Below are positions 1-7,566 of a stretch of 39,059 nt of DNA, piece after piece (within the stretch, counting starts at the first letter, position 1; each line of letters starts with the position of its first letter). This DNA is from an uncultured Oscillospiraceae bacterium (GTDB taxonomy: Bacteria; Bacillota; Clostridia; Oscillospirales; Acutalibacteraceae). The position numbers were made by a program, and so were the translations under genes. The DNA lies in the NCBI GenBank assembly GCA_900545655.1, contig UQZY01000019.1, positions 1-39,059 on the forward strand. Reading direction: 5' to 3'. The notes beneath the pieces were generated by a model. That model made no database searches. It saw nothing but the letters and a program-made list of their open reading frames with translations, and was not told where the DNA came from.

Positions 1-1012
1 GTGAAACACCGTCTATGGTTTTAAGGTATTCCTCCTGCTCCTCTTTTGTAAAGTGTGACGGCTGACTCTTGAAGTACTTCTGCCAGTTTCCGTCAGCACA
101 TACATCTTCTTCGTTCTGATTGATGTATCCGTCAATTACATTGTCTCTGGTCGGACGTCCTATGTCCTCTCTGAACGGAAGGTTTAAAACCTTGTCGCTT
201 TGGCGAAGGAACCATGTATCCGCCTTGCTTCCCGCAAGCCTTACACAGTGAACACGTGACTGCTGTCCTGCACCGACTCCGACTGCCTGACCGTCTGTTG
301 CAAAGCACACGGAGTTTGACTGCGTATACTTGAGAGTAATAAGTGAGATGATAAGGTCACGTATTGCGGATTCAGGAAGTTCCTTGTTCTCGGTAACGAT
401 ATTTTTAAGAAGCTCTCTGTCTATTTTAAAGTTGTTTCTTCCCTGCTCAAAGGTGATTCCGTAAACCTGCTTATGCTCAATAGGGTCAGGCACGAAATTC
501 GGGTCGATTTTAACTATGTTATAGTTTCCGCCGCGCTTTGATTTCAGTATTTCGAGTGCTTCCGGCTCGTATCCCGGAGCAATAATTCCGTCTGAAACTT
601 CATTCTTTATAAGCTTCGCGGTCATAACGTCACACGGGTCGGAAAGCGCAACCCAGTCGCCGAATGAGCACATGCGGTCCGTACCCCTTGCCCTTGCGTA
701 TGCAATGGCAAGCGGAGATTCGTCAAGTCCCTCTATGTCATCCACAAAGCAAGCTCTTTTGAGTCTGTCCGACATAGGAATTCCGACTGCTGCTGAGGTG
801 GGACTTACATGCTTGAAGGATGTAACTGCCGGAAGTCCGAGAGCCTCTTTAAGCTCCTTTACAAGTTGCCATGAATTGAACGCATCCAAAAAATTTATAA
901 ATCCGGGTCTGCCGTTAAGTATTTCTATCGGGAGCTCGCTTTCGTCATGCATAAATATTTTTGCGGGTTTCTGATTAGGATTGCATCCGTATTTAAGTTC
1001 AAACTCTTTCAT
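1..1012 (-). CDS. purH: AICAR formyltransferase (stand-alone PurH C-terminal domain type), partial
   Basis: Transfers a formyl group from 10-formyl-tetrahydrofolate to AICAR, giving FAICAR, the second-last step of de novo IMP synthesis. About 337 residues are visible. The N-terminus reads MKEFELKYGCNPNQKPAKIF, which matches the beginning of the AICAR transformylase domain and not the IMP cyclohydrolase (MGS-like) domain of bifunctional PurH. Later stretches such as SFKHVSPTSAAVG and GVGAGQQSRVHCVRLAG are typical of the family. The ATG at 1012 has an AGGAGG-type ribosome binding site just upstream. The 3' end runs off the left edge, losing perhaps 50-60 residues. It follows the IMP cyclohydrolase gene by 19 bases and is the last visible gene of the purine operon. 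Because the cyclohydrolase activity is on a separate gene, this organism uses split enzymes rather than fused PurH. Confidence 0.93.
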   Translation of the reverse strand, partial: MKEFELKYGCNPNQKPAKIFMHDESELPIEILNGRPGFINFLDAFNSWQLVKELKEALGLPAVTSFKHVSPTSAAVGIPMSDRLKRACFVDDIEGLDESPLAIAYARARGTDRMCSFGDWVALSDPCDVMTAKLIKNEVSDGIIAPGYEPEALEILKSKRGGNYNIVKIDPNFVPDPIEHKQVYGITFEQGRNNFKIDRELLKNIVTENKELPESAIRDLIISLITLKYTQSNSVCFATDGQAVGVGAGQQSRVHCVRLAGSKADTWFLRQSDKVLNLPFREDIGRPTRDNVIDGYINQNEEDVCADGNWQKYFKSQPSHFTKEEQEEYLKTIDGVS

Positions 1013-1031
1013 TGTTACTCCTCCTCAAAAA

Positions 1032-1772
1032 TCACTTATTTTTGTTTATCATACGGTTTTCTGTTTCACCGGTCTTAAGGTCGATATATCTTACATAAAG
1101 TGAGATTCTGTTATCGGCATCCAGGTTATTCCAGATGTCCTCGTAAAACTCGTCAATATCATCAGGGATAGAAACACGCTCGGGCTCACCCTGAAATGTC
1201 GGAATTGGATTTCCGTCACACACATACGTATGGATAAAATGTCCGAGACCCGGTAAAGGCTCATAGTCAAAGGTATACCTGTTGCATACCGTTCCTACCT
1301 CGTCACCGCTTTTGAGAATACTGAGTTTATATGTAAAATCCCCGTTATCACAGGTTACAATACCCGAAATTCTCGGAGTAAGATTCGGTGCATCAGGCTC
1401 AAACTTACGTGTTGCAAGTGCGTTTTCAAAAGCACGGCAGCCTTTTCCCATTGACTCTTTTTCCTGTATAAAATCATATATCGTCTGTGTCTGGTCGCCG
1501 TTTGTAACAATAGTACGGTCTCCGAGAACTTTTATCGGTGAATAAATAATGAGGCTCGGATCCTCTACCTTGCTTTCATCAAATGGGTAAATCGTTACAT
1601 CCTTGCCCTCTTCTCTGAAAATTCTGTTACGGCTGTTTTCGCTTCTACCCATGATAAAGTATGCGATTGCAGCCCTTGTTCCGTCCTCGGTTTTTCCGAT
1701 AACGATACCGCGTCCGACATATTCATTTCCGTGGATACGCGAGCCCATCGTCTTTGTCTCATAAATATTCAC
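1032..1772 (-). CDS. IMP cyclohydrolase, archaeal PurO-like family
   Basis: A 246-residue protein resembling the IMP_cyclohyd (PurO-type) family, which closes the ring of FAICAR to IMP. Recognisable stretches are the N-terminal NIYETKTMGSRIHGNEYVGRG, the middle AIAYFIMGRSENSRNR, and GLGHFIHTYVCDGNPIPTFQ. Three in-frame starts lie close together: GTG 1781, ATG 1778 and GTG 1772. The AGGAG Shine-Dalgarno abuts the first two and sits 8 bases before the GTG at 1772, so 1772 is preferred; it gives a start of MNIYE. The gene lies between purN and the stand-alone AICAR formyltransferase, so the pair replaces bifunctional PurH. The 174 bases upstream of this start (1773-1946) hold no gene or terminator that I recognise, so it is probably co-transcribed with purN. 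The family assignment is from memory of the family sequence; the operon context strongly supports it. Confidence 0.85.
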   Translation of the reverse strand: MNIYETKTMGSRIHGNEYVGRGIVIGKTEDGTRAAIAYFIMGRSENSRNRIFREEGKDVTIYPFDESKVEDPSLIIYSPIKVLGDRTIVTNGDQTQTIYDFIQEKESMGKGCRAFENALATRKFEPDAPNLTPRISGIVTCDNGDFTYKLSILKSGDEVGTVCNRYTFDYEPLPGLGHFIHTYVCDGNPIPTFQGEPERVSIPDDIDEFYEDIWNNLDADNRISLYVRYIDLKTGETENRMINKNK

Positions 1773-1946
1773 TGTCATCACTCCTGTAAAACTAAATAAG
1801 GTTTAAACTCGGACAACACTGTATTTTTGTGACGCTTACGCATTTTTTTCAGAGATAAGAAATATTTGTTTTGGTTATGAAAAACACACTTGATAAAAAT
1901 GATGTCGAAAAAAATAGGCGCTAAAAAATACAATGTTATCCTCGTT

Positions 1947-2549
1947 TTAATCGATAATACTTTTGCAGACATACTCGGTTGCTTTGGGAAGAAGCTGCCA
2001 TTCAGCCTCCTCCATAACTCGTTTTTGAAGACTCTCCGGTGTATCATCCTCATGAACATCAACGGCTTTCTGGAGGATTATCCTTCCGCCGTCAGTGACT
2101 TCATTTACGAAGTGTACCGTTGCACCCGTGACCTTCACTCCGTACTTAAGTGCTTCCTCATGTACCCTTAGGCCGTAATAACCGTCACCGCAGAAGCTCG
2201 GAATAAGTGAGGGATGAACGTTTATTATTCTGTTCGGATAATTCTTCACAAAGCTTTCGGAAAGTACAGAAAGAAAGCCTGCCAGAACTATAACATCGAT
2301 ATCATACTGCTTGAGCATCATAAGAATTGCCGACTCGAAGGCTTCCTTTGAACCGCAGTTACTTCTCAAAATTGTCACTCCGTCAATTCCGGCATCACTT
2401 GCTCGCGTCAGGGCATATGCACCTTCCTTGTTGGAAACAACAAGCTTTATTTCCCCGGAAATAATTTTTCCGGCATTTTGTGCATCTATAAGCGCCTGAA
2501 GGTTTGTTCCTCCGCCGGAAACAAGCACGGCGATATTTGCCTTTTTCAT
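1947..2549 (-). CDS. purN: phosphoribosylglycinamide formyltransferase
   Basis: Converts GAR to FGAR using 10-formyl-tetrahydrofolate, step 3 of purine synthesis. The protein is 200 residues, the usual length. The N-terminal MKKANIAVLVSGGGTNLQAL is the glycine-rich substrate loop. The catalytic Asn and His are in INVHPSLIPSF (about residues 108-118), and the catalytic Asp is in HFVNEVTDGGRII. The ATG at 2549 has GGAGA 7 bases upstream. It lies 54 bases downstream of purM in the same operon. The C-terminal tail (TEYVCKSIID) is ordinary for clostridial PurN. Confidence 0.96.
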   Translation of the reverse strand: MKKANIAVLVSGGGTNLQALIDAQNAGKIISGEIKLVVSNKEGAYALTRASDAGIDGVTILRSNCGSKEAFESAILMMLKQYDIDVIVLAGFLSVLSESFVKNYPNRIINVHPSLIPSFCGDGYYGLRVHEEALKYGVKVTGATVHFVNEVTDGGRIILQKAVDVHEDDTPESLQKRVMEEAEWQLLPKATEYVCKSIID

Positions 2550-2603
2550 ATGTTCATCTCCACTAAATCATGAATAAAAGAATACAAGCTTATACTAAGA
2601 AAA

Positions 2604-3659
2604 TCACTCAAGAATAATTTTGTTTTCGTCATCCTTAATGATTTCACCCAGTACATATGCTTCGGGCTCACCGTTTTCGTGAAGCACCCTAAGAGCCTCG
2701 TCTGCGGCGGCTGACGACACCACGACAGTCATTCCGACACCCATGTTATATGTGTTATACATGTCGTGTGCCGAGATGTTTCCACGCTTCATTATAAGAT
2801 CGAAGATGGGAAGGACACGTACGTCGTCCTTCCGTATTTTCGCGCACATTCCGTTCGGAACAGAGCGCGGAATGTTTTCATAAAAGCCGCCGCCGGTTAT
2901 GTGAGACACTGCTCTGACATCAACCTTTTCAAGCAGTGCAAGCACCGGCTTTACATATATCTTTGTAGGAGTAAGCAGTGTCTCACCGATTGATTTTCCG
3001 CAAAGCTCGGGAATCGGTTCCCTGAGCTCGGCTTCCGATATGTTTTCAATATCAAAAACCTTTCTCACAAGGGAAAATCCGTTTGAATGAACACCGCTTG
3101 ACGGAAGGGCAAGAATTACATCGCCCTCCTCCATTCTTGTGTTATCGAGAATTTTGTCCTTATCAACAATGCCTACCGAAAAGCCCGCAAGGTCATATTC
3201 GTCCTCAGGATAAAAGCCGGGCATCTCGGCAGTCTCTCCGCCGACAAGTGAAGTTCCCGACTGTACACAGCCGTCCGCAACGCCCTTTACAATTTCGGCG
3301 ATTCGCTCGGGAAAATTTTTTCCGCAGGCGATATAATCAAGGAAAAGTAACGGCTTTGCGCCGCAGCATATTATGTCGTTCACGCACATCGCCACACAGT
3401 CAATACCCACCGTGTCGTGCTTATCCATGAGAAACGCAAGCTTGAGCTTTGTTCCGACGCCGTCCGTGCCGCTGACAAGAACCGGCTTTGTTATACCGGT
3501 CATGTCAAGCTCAAACAGTCCGCCGAAGCCGCCTATCGCACCCATGGCGCCGCTTGTCATTGTTCTTGCAACATGCTCCTTCATCAGTTCAACTGCCTTG
3601 TAGCCTGCCGTTATGTCAACGCCGGCATCGGCATATGATTTTGAGTAAGACTTGTCCAT
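2604..3659 (-). CDS. purM: phosphoribosylformylglycinamidine cyclo-ligase (AIR synthetase)
   Basis: ATP-dependent ring closure of FGAM to AIR, step 5 of purine synthesis. It has 351 residues, the standard length. The start MDKSYSKSYADAGVDITAG is the signature N-terminus. Other family stretches seen are VSGTDGVGTKLKLAF (nucleotide and Mg binding), GIDCVAMCVNDIICCGAKPL, GGETAEMPGFY, and VSHITGGGFYENIPR near the C-terminus. The ATG has an AAGGAG ribosome binding site and begins 3 bases after the purF stop codon, so the two are likely translationally coupled. No motif appears to be missing. Confidence 0.97.
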   Translation of the reverse strand: MDKSYSKSYADAGVDITAGYKAVELMKEHVARTMTSGAMGAIGGFGGLFELDMTGITKPVLVSGTDGVGTKLKLAFLMDKHDTVGIDCVAMCVNDIICCGAKPLLFLDYIACGKNFPERIAEIVKGVADGCVQSGTSLVGGETAEMPGFYPEDEYDLAGFSVGIVDKDKILDNTRMEEGDVILALPSSGVHSNGFSLVRKVFDIENISEAELREPIPELCGKSIGETLLTPTKIYVKPVLALLEKVDVRAVSHITGGGFYENIPRSVPNGMCAKIRKDDVRVLPIFDLIMKRGNISAHDMYNTYNMGVGMTVVVSSAAADEALRVLHENGEPEAYVLGEIIKDDENKIILE

Positions 3660-3662
3660 TTT

Positions 3663-5096
3663 TTACTCCTTATTTTCGGAAATTTTTGTTTCAAATCTGT
3701 TTTTCTTCGGTGCAGTCGGAATATCAGTCGGATACTTTCCGTCAAAGCATGCGGTGCAGTATCCCGACCCGTTAATACCCTTTGCAATCTGCTTAACGCT
3801 CTCAGTGCTTAAGTATCCGAGCGAATCAACACCGATTATTTTTGCAATTTCATCAATCGAATATTTACATGCTATAAGATTTTCACGCGAATCAATATCC
3901 GTTCCGTAGTAGCAGGGATTCAAAAACGGCGGAGCGGAAACACGCATATGTATCTCCTTTGCGCCCGCATCACGGAGAAGCTTTACAATCCTTGCACTTG
4001 TAGTACCGCGTACTATGGAATCATCTATCATTACAACTCTTTTTCCTCTGACCGTCTCGGCAATGGGATTGAGCTTTATCTTAACTTTGTCTTCTCGGCT
4101 TTTTTGTCCCGGAGCTATGAAGGTTCGACCGATATATTTGTTCTTTATAAAGCCTATTTCATACGGAATACCGGACTGCTTAGCATAACCGAGTGCCGCA
4201 TCAAGTCCCGAATCCGGAACTCCTATAACGACATCTGCCTGAACAGGATGTTCAAGTGCGAGGAATGCACCTGCCCTCTGTCTTGCAGAATGAACGCTGC
4301 AGCCGTCAATAACCGAATCGGGTCTTGCAAAATAAATGTACTCAAACACACACATCGAGCATGGTGCTTTATCACAGTGGTCCTCTATTGAGCGTACTCC
4401 GTTTTTGTCAAACACAACTATTTCGCCGGGCTTTACATCACGGACAAATTTTGCACCTACTGCGTCAAGCGCACAGCTTTCAGACGCAACGATGTATCTT
4501 CCGTCATCAGTCACACCGTAGCAAAGGGGTCGAAATCCGTTTTCGTCACGTACCGCAATAAGCTTTGACGGAGACATAATAACAAGGGAAAACGCGCCCT
4601 TAAGCCTGTAAACCGCCTGATTGACAGCCTCTTCTATGGAAGGAGCCGTAAGACGCTCCTTCGTGATGATGTAAGATATAACCTCCGTATCACTTGTCGT
4701 ATGGAAAATAGAGCCCTCAAGTTCAAGCTCCTTACGAAGCTCCCCGGAATTTACAAGATTGCCGTTATGGGCAAGAGCCATCTTTCCTTTTATGTGATTT
4801 ATAAGTATCGGCTGTGCATTACTTCTGTCGCTTGTTCCGGTCGTACCGTATCTTACATGACCTACGGCGATATTTCCCTCTCCGAGGCTGTTTATTATCT
4901 GCGGAGTAAATACATCGTTCACAAGTCCGGTATCCTTATACACGGAAATAAGACCGTCATCATTTACTGCAATGCCGCAGGACTCCTGCCCTCTGTGCTG
5001 AAGTGCAAAAAGTCCGTAATAGGATGTACTGGTGACATCTGACTTTTCAGATGAAAAAACACCGAACACACCGCATTCTTCTCTGAGATTTCCCAT
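3663..5096 (-). CDS. purF: amidophosphoribosyltransferase (Fe-S type)
   Basis: Catalyses the committed step of purine synthesis: PRPP plus glutamine to 5-phosphoribosylamine. It has 477 residues. MGNLREECGVFG shows a short propeptide followed by the Ntn-hydrolase nucleophile Cys8. The PRTase site is in VVMIDDSIVRGTTS (about residue 350). Cysteines in CSMC (about residue 247), LIACKY and YCTACFDG match the ligands of the [4Fe-4S] cluster in the Bacillus-type enzyme, so the oxygen-sensitive Fe-S form is expected. GGAGGG precedes the ATG. It sits between purC and purM with very short spacing. In this class, activity is normally feedback-inhibited by AMP/GMP; that is family knowledge, not visible here. 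Confidence 0.97.
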   Translation of the reverse strand: MGNLREECGVFGVFSSEKSDVTSTSYYGLFALQHRGQESCGIAVNDDGLISVYKDTGLVNDVFTPQIINSLGEGNIAVGHVRYGTTGTSDRSNAQPILINHIKGKMALAHNGNLVNSGELRKELELEGSIFHTTSDTEVISYIITKERLTAPSIEEAVNQAVYRLKGAFSLVIMSPSKLIAVRDENGFRPLCYGVTDDGRYIVASESCALDAVGAKFVRDVKPGEIVVFDKNGVRSIEDHCDKAPCSMCVFEYIYFARPDSVIDGCSVHSARQRAGAFLALEHPVQADVVIGVPDSGLDAALGYAKQSGIPYEIGFIKNKYIGRTFIAPGQKSREDKVKIKLNPIAETVRGKRVVMIDDSIVRGTTSARIVKLLRDAGAKEIHMRVSAPPFLNPCYYGTDIDSRENLIACKYSIDEIAKIIGVDSLGYLSTESVKQIAKGINGSGYCTACFDGKYPTDIPTAPKKNRFETKISENKE

Positions 5097-5109
5097 TTTT
5101 CCCTCCGAC

Positions 5110-5817
5110 TCAAATACCGAGTCTCTTCATCATTTCGTTGTATGCGTCTTCTACGCCGCCCATATCTCTGCGGAAACGATCCTTGTCAAGCTTTTCATTT
5201 GTGTCCTTGTCCCAAAGTCTGCATGTGTCGGGAGAGATTTCATCCGCAAGAACAATTTTACCGTCCGATGTTTTACCGAATTCAAGCTTAAAGTCAACAA
5301 GACGTACTCCGAGTGTCAGCATATATGCCTTAAGGACCTCATTTACCTTGAAAGCCATAGACTTTATCTGCTCGATTTCCTCTCTTGTAGCAAGTTTAAG
5401 AGCAATTGCGTGATACGCGTTCAAAAGAGGATCTCCGAGATCATCATTTTTATATGAAAATTCAATCGTAGGTTCATCAAATACAATTCCTTCCTCAACG
5501 CCGTAATGCTTTGCGAAGGAGCCTGCGGAAATATTTCTTATTATTACCTCAAGCGGAACTATAGAAACTTTTTTTACAACAGTATCTCTGTCGGAGAGCT
5601 GCTCAACAAAGTGAGTGGGAACACCCTCTTTTTCAAGCATCTGCATAAGGAAATTTGACATCTTGTTGTTTATAACGCCCTTACCGACAATTGTGCCCTT
5701 TTTAAGACCGTTGAAAGCCGTCGCATCATCTTTATAAGATACAATGCAAAGCTCCGGGTCAGATGTTGCAAATACCTTCTTTGCTTTTCCTTCATAAAGT
5801 TGTTCGAGTTTTTCCAT
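5110..5817 (-). CDS. purC: phosphoribosylaminoimidazole-succinocarboxamide synthase
   Basis: Ligates aspartate to CAIR to give SAICAR, using ATP. The protein is 235 residues from the ATG at 5817, starting MEKLEQLYEGKAKKVFAT. This start has GGAGG correctly placed upstream. The reading frame is open further upstream to 6015, but that extension overlaps purE and lacks family sequence, so it is rejected. The conserved SAICAR synthetase signatures are LPLEVIIRN-like (VPLEVIIRNISAGSF) and VDFKLEFG followed by LADEISPDTCRLWD near the C-terminus. It lies between purE and purF in operon order. Confidence 0.96.
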   Translation of the reverse strand: MEKLEQLYEGKAKKVFATSDPELCIVSYKDDATAFNGLKKGTIVGKGVINNKMSNFLMQMLEKEGVPTHFVEQLSDRDTVVKKVSIVPLEVIIRNISAGSFAKHYGVEEGIVFDEPTIEFSYKNDDLGDPLLNAYHAIALKLATREEIEQIKSMAFKVNEVLKAYMLTLGVRLVDFKLEFGKTSDGKIVLADEISPDTCRLWDKDTNEKLDKDRFRRDMGGVEDAYNEMMKRLGI

Positions 5818-5884
5818 GTGATGTTTCCTCCAAATGAAATAATATGCAATAAATCTATAAAAATAAAAAACAAGCAGATACGTT

Positions 5885-6373
5885 TCAATATCTGCTTGCA
5901 ATTTCCCTGTCAGCCGCAAGTACCTTGTCAGCACCTGCACTTCTTGCGTTATTAAGTTTTTCCGCAAGGCCTTTATCTTCAACACTGAGTATCTGCAATG
6001 CAAGGAGAGCCGCATTTTGTGCTCCGTCTATAGCTACAGTTGCAACGGGAAGCCCGCTTGGCATCTGTACCGTGGAGAGCAATGCATCAAGTCCGTCAAG
6101 TGTAGAGCTCTTTACAGGTATTCCTATAATGGGAAGTGTCGTCTGAGCGGCACATGCTCCTGCAAGGTGTGCAGCTTTTCCTGCGGCTGCAATTATAACC
6201 CCAAAGTCATTTTCGCGTGCTTTTGAGCAGAATTCGCGCACCTTGTCCGGTGTTCTGTGAGCAGAATACACGTGTACCTCTGTCGGAACTCCGTATTCCT
6301 TAAGTGTATTTATACATTTCTCAACAACGAGAAGATCCGAATCGCTTCCCATTATTACAGCAACCTTCTTCAT
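5885..6373 (-). CDS. purE: N5-carboxyaminoimidazole ribonucleotide mutase
   Basis: Interconverts N5-CAIR and CAIR. It has 162 residues, the class I PurE length. MKKVAVIMGSDSDLLVVEKC carries the GSDSD phosphate-binding motif. VYSAHRTPDKV contains the catalytic His, and AAAGKAAHLAGACAAQT and PVKSSTLDGLDALLS complete the signature. A GGAGG lies just before the ATG. It is the first gene of the purine operon and lies directly behind the ZTP riboswitch terminator, so it is the gene immediately controlled. No purK is visible in the window; it may be elsewhere, or absent if CO2 is abundant. Confidence 0.96.
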   Translation of the reverse strand: MKKVAVIMGSDSDLLVVEKCINTLKEYGVPTEVHVYSAHRTPDKVREFCSKARENDFGVIIAAAGKAAHLAGACAAQTTLPIIGIPVKSSTLDGLDALLSTVQMPSGLPVATVAIDGAQNAALLALQILSVEDKGLAEKLNNARSAGADKVLAADREIASRY

Positions 6374-6405
6374 GACGGCCTCCGAAAAAATTTAAAAATA
6401 AAAAA

Positions 6406-6530
6406 GGGCAGTCCTCCGGTATTATAACTAAAGGATTGCCCAGACGGTCGACACTATCAAAGCAGGTATTCCCGCTTTGTTCACTTCCCTGCTCCCATGT
6501 GGTGCCCCACTAATCCGTCAGTTACAAAGA
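6406..6530 (-). promoter_or_regulatory. ZTP (pfl motif) riboswitch with overlapping terminator
   Basis: Read on the minus strand, the leader holds the pfl/ZTP consensus: ACTGACGG, then GTGGGGCACCAC and GGGAGC, and downstream CCGTCTGGGCA, which pairs back to CTGACGG. The 3' part GGGCAATCCT overlaps a terminator hairpin (6406-6441, arms GGGCAATCCT and AGGACTGCCC) followed by a T-rich run. Ligand binding to the CCGUCUGGGCA element would therefore block terminator formation. ZTP accumulates when 10-formyl-THF is short, and this leader sits directly before purE, so low folate would switch the purine operon on. Identification is by eye from the motif and the gene context. Confidence 0.9.
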
Positions 6531-6555
6531 AGTCATCACTTCAAATGACACCACC

Positions 6556-6584
6556 ATTATGCCAAAACAAACTGTCAAAGTCAA
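6556..6584 (-). promoter_or_regulatory. sigma-A promoter of the purine operon
   Basis: On the minus strand TTGACT (6579-6584) and CATAAT (6556-6561) are separated by exactly 17 bases. Transcription would begin about 6548 and run through the ZTP riboswitch into purE. No PurR box was recognised. Confidence 0.75.
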
Positions 6585-6623
6585 TTATAAAAAGTGACAA
6601 ATAAATATGAAATAATACCTTCT

Positions 6624-6669
6624 TTTTATGCAATATCTTTTACCGCCTCCGCAATTGCTTCTTCAATTG
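6624..6669 (-). repeat. 46-bp orphan copy of the hicB 3' tail
   Basis: This 46-bp stretch is identical to the 3' ends of the other two hicB genes (hicB2 and hicB3, near 7508-7550 and 8336-8380). On the minus strand it would encode IEEAIAEAVKDIA and a stop. Here it follows the first hicB in a different frame, and the stop codon of hicB1 (6663-6665) lies inside it. The terminator that follows this tail in the other two copies is missing. It marks a recombination junction between unrelated hicB genes. Confidence 0.85.
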
Positions 6670-7085
6670 GTAACATTTTTTATCTCATCCGGAACTTGAA
6701 GATAATCAATTAAAACAGATTCAAGTAACCTTGAAAAATTAATATGCTCTTTTTCTGCAAGCCGTTTGAGCCATGCCGGCAATGTAATATTAGTTTTTTC
6801 ACGTTCATTGTCCCTCTTTATCCTATATAAATCAGGATGAATTGTTATTGGCATAATTATATTTCCCTTTGTATACTCCGGTGGTAAATCTTTTGACGGA
6901 GTAGGAATTTCTTCTCCGTCATTTTCTAGACCGTATACATGTAGGCTTGCGGCTTCTGCACCCATTCTACCGGCATCTTCAAGATCATCCCCGCAGCTTA
7001 TGCACCCCGGTAAATCAGGAAATGAAACACCGTATCCACCGTCGCTTGTTGGCTCAAGAACAGCAAGATAAGTCAAATTCAACAT
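6663..7085 (-). CDS. hicB: HicB family antitoxin (cassette 1)
   Basis: A 140-residue antitoxin for the HicA toxin just upstream. The N-terminal half, YLAVLEPTSDGGYGVSFPDLPGCISCGDDLEDA, is the HicB partial RNase-H-like fold. The C-terminal NITLPAWLKRLAEKEHINFSRLLESVLIDYL is the ribbon-helix-helix DNA-binding part that normally autorepresses the operon. The start at 7085 (MLNLTY) is chosen because GGAGG lies 8 bases before it; an ATG at 7100 contains that Shine-Dalgarno within its own codons. The last codons and the stop fall within a 46-bp sequence shared with the tails of the other hicB genes, so the natural C-terminus may have been replaced. Confidence 0.9.
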   Translation of the reverse strand: MLNLTYLAVLEPTSDGGYGVSFPDLPGCISCGDDLEDAGRMGAEAASLHVYGLENDGEEIPTPSKDLPPEYTKGNIIMPITIHPDLYRIKRDNEREKTNITLPAWLKRLAEKEHINFSRLLESVLIDYLQVPDEIKNVTN

Positions 7086-7105
7086 ATCAAATTCCTCCAT
7101 TCTGA

Positions 7106-7291
7106 TTACTTTAATCCGGCCTGTTTCAGTATACTGTTAAGTGTTCCTTTAGGTATATCCCTCTTTGCATGCATAGGAACAGTCACTTTGCCTTTTTTAT
7201 CAATATTTTTTAACTGGATATGTGAACCATCCTGATCAACAACATACCAACCGTCATTTCGAAGCATCTTTAGTATTTCTTTTGAATTCAA
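7106..7291 (-). CDS. hicA: HicA family toxin, canonical type (cassette 1)
   Basis: A small mRNA interferase with a double-stranded-RNA-binding-like fold. It has 61 residues from a TTG start: NSKEILKMLRNDGWYVVDQDGSHIQLKN, with the catalytic His in GSHIQ, and then KGKVTVPMH and IPKGTLNSILKQAGLK, the standard HicA ending. The ATG at 7306 is directly behind the TATAAT of the promoter, so it would not be in the transcript. GGAGAGG lies 6 bases before the TTG at 7291, and the resulting length fits the family. It is followed by hicB 20 bases downstream. Confidence 0.88.
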   Translation of the reverse strand: MNSKEILKMLRNDGWYVVDQDGSHIQLKNIDKKGKVTVPMHAKRDIPKGTLNSILKQAGLK

Positions 7292-7306
7292 AAGTATCCT
7301 CTCCAT

Positions 7307-7335
7307 ATTATACGCATAGATAATACGTATGTCAA
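7307..7335 (-). promoter_or_regulatory. promoter and possible operator of hicAB cassette 1
   Basis: Consensus TTGACA (7330-7335) and TATAAT (7307-7312) are spaced 17 bases apart on the minus strand. Between them lies an imperfect inverted repeat, ATACGCATA...TAATACGTAT (7310-7330), a plausible HicB operator. It does not resemble the operators of cassettes 2 and 3, which agrees with the different HicB type. Confidence 0.7.
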
Positions 7336-7376
7336 TTAACTTTACAAGTACAAATTTAGAAATACAGTAAATGAAT

Positions 7377-7566
7377 ATATCTTTCAATACTCTTGGAACG
7401 AAAGGTCGAATAATCGGTATAAAAGGTCTTAATGTATTGAAAAGAATTACATTTTCACACAAAAAAATGCACTGTCATCAACTGACAGTGCAAGGTTATA
7501 TAAAATTTTATGCAATATCTTTTACCGCCTCCGCAATTGCTTCTTCAATTGCTTTGTTGAGAGAAA
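7377..7566. repeat. intercassette repeat R1 (about 190 bp)
   Basis: Nearly identical to 8205-8391 with very few differences (for example TCGG versus TCGA). It spans the 3' end of hicB2, its terminator, and a downstream non-coding block that begins CTTTCAATAC and contains GTATTGAAA as an inverted counterpart. The spacing between copies (about 828 bp) equals one hicAB cassette. Confidence 0.9.
7460..7491 (-). terminator. terminator after hicAB cassette 2
   Basis: Perfect hairpin with 10-bp arms TGCACTGTCA / TGACAGTGCA and a 5-base loop (7467-7491), followed on the minus strand by seven T residues. Confidence 0.9.

Noticed and set aside
1778..2062. 94-codon minus-strand frame between the cyclohydrolase and purN
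   Set aside because: It overlaps the end of purN in another frame and has no recognisable features.
5818..6015. Upstream extension of the purC frame
   Set aside because: It overlaps purE and lacks family sequence. The ATG at 5817 has a proper GGAGG.
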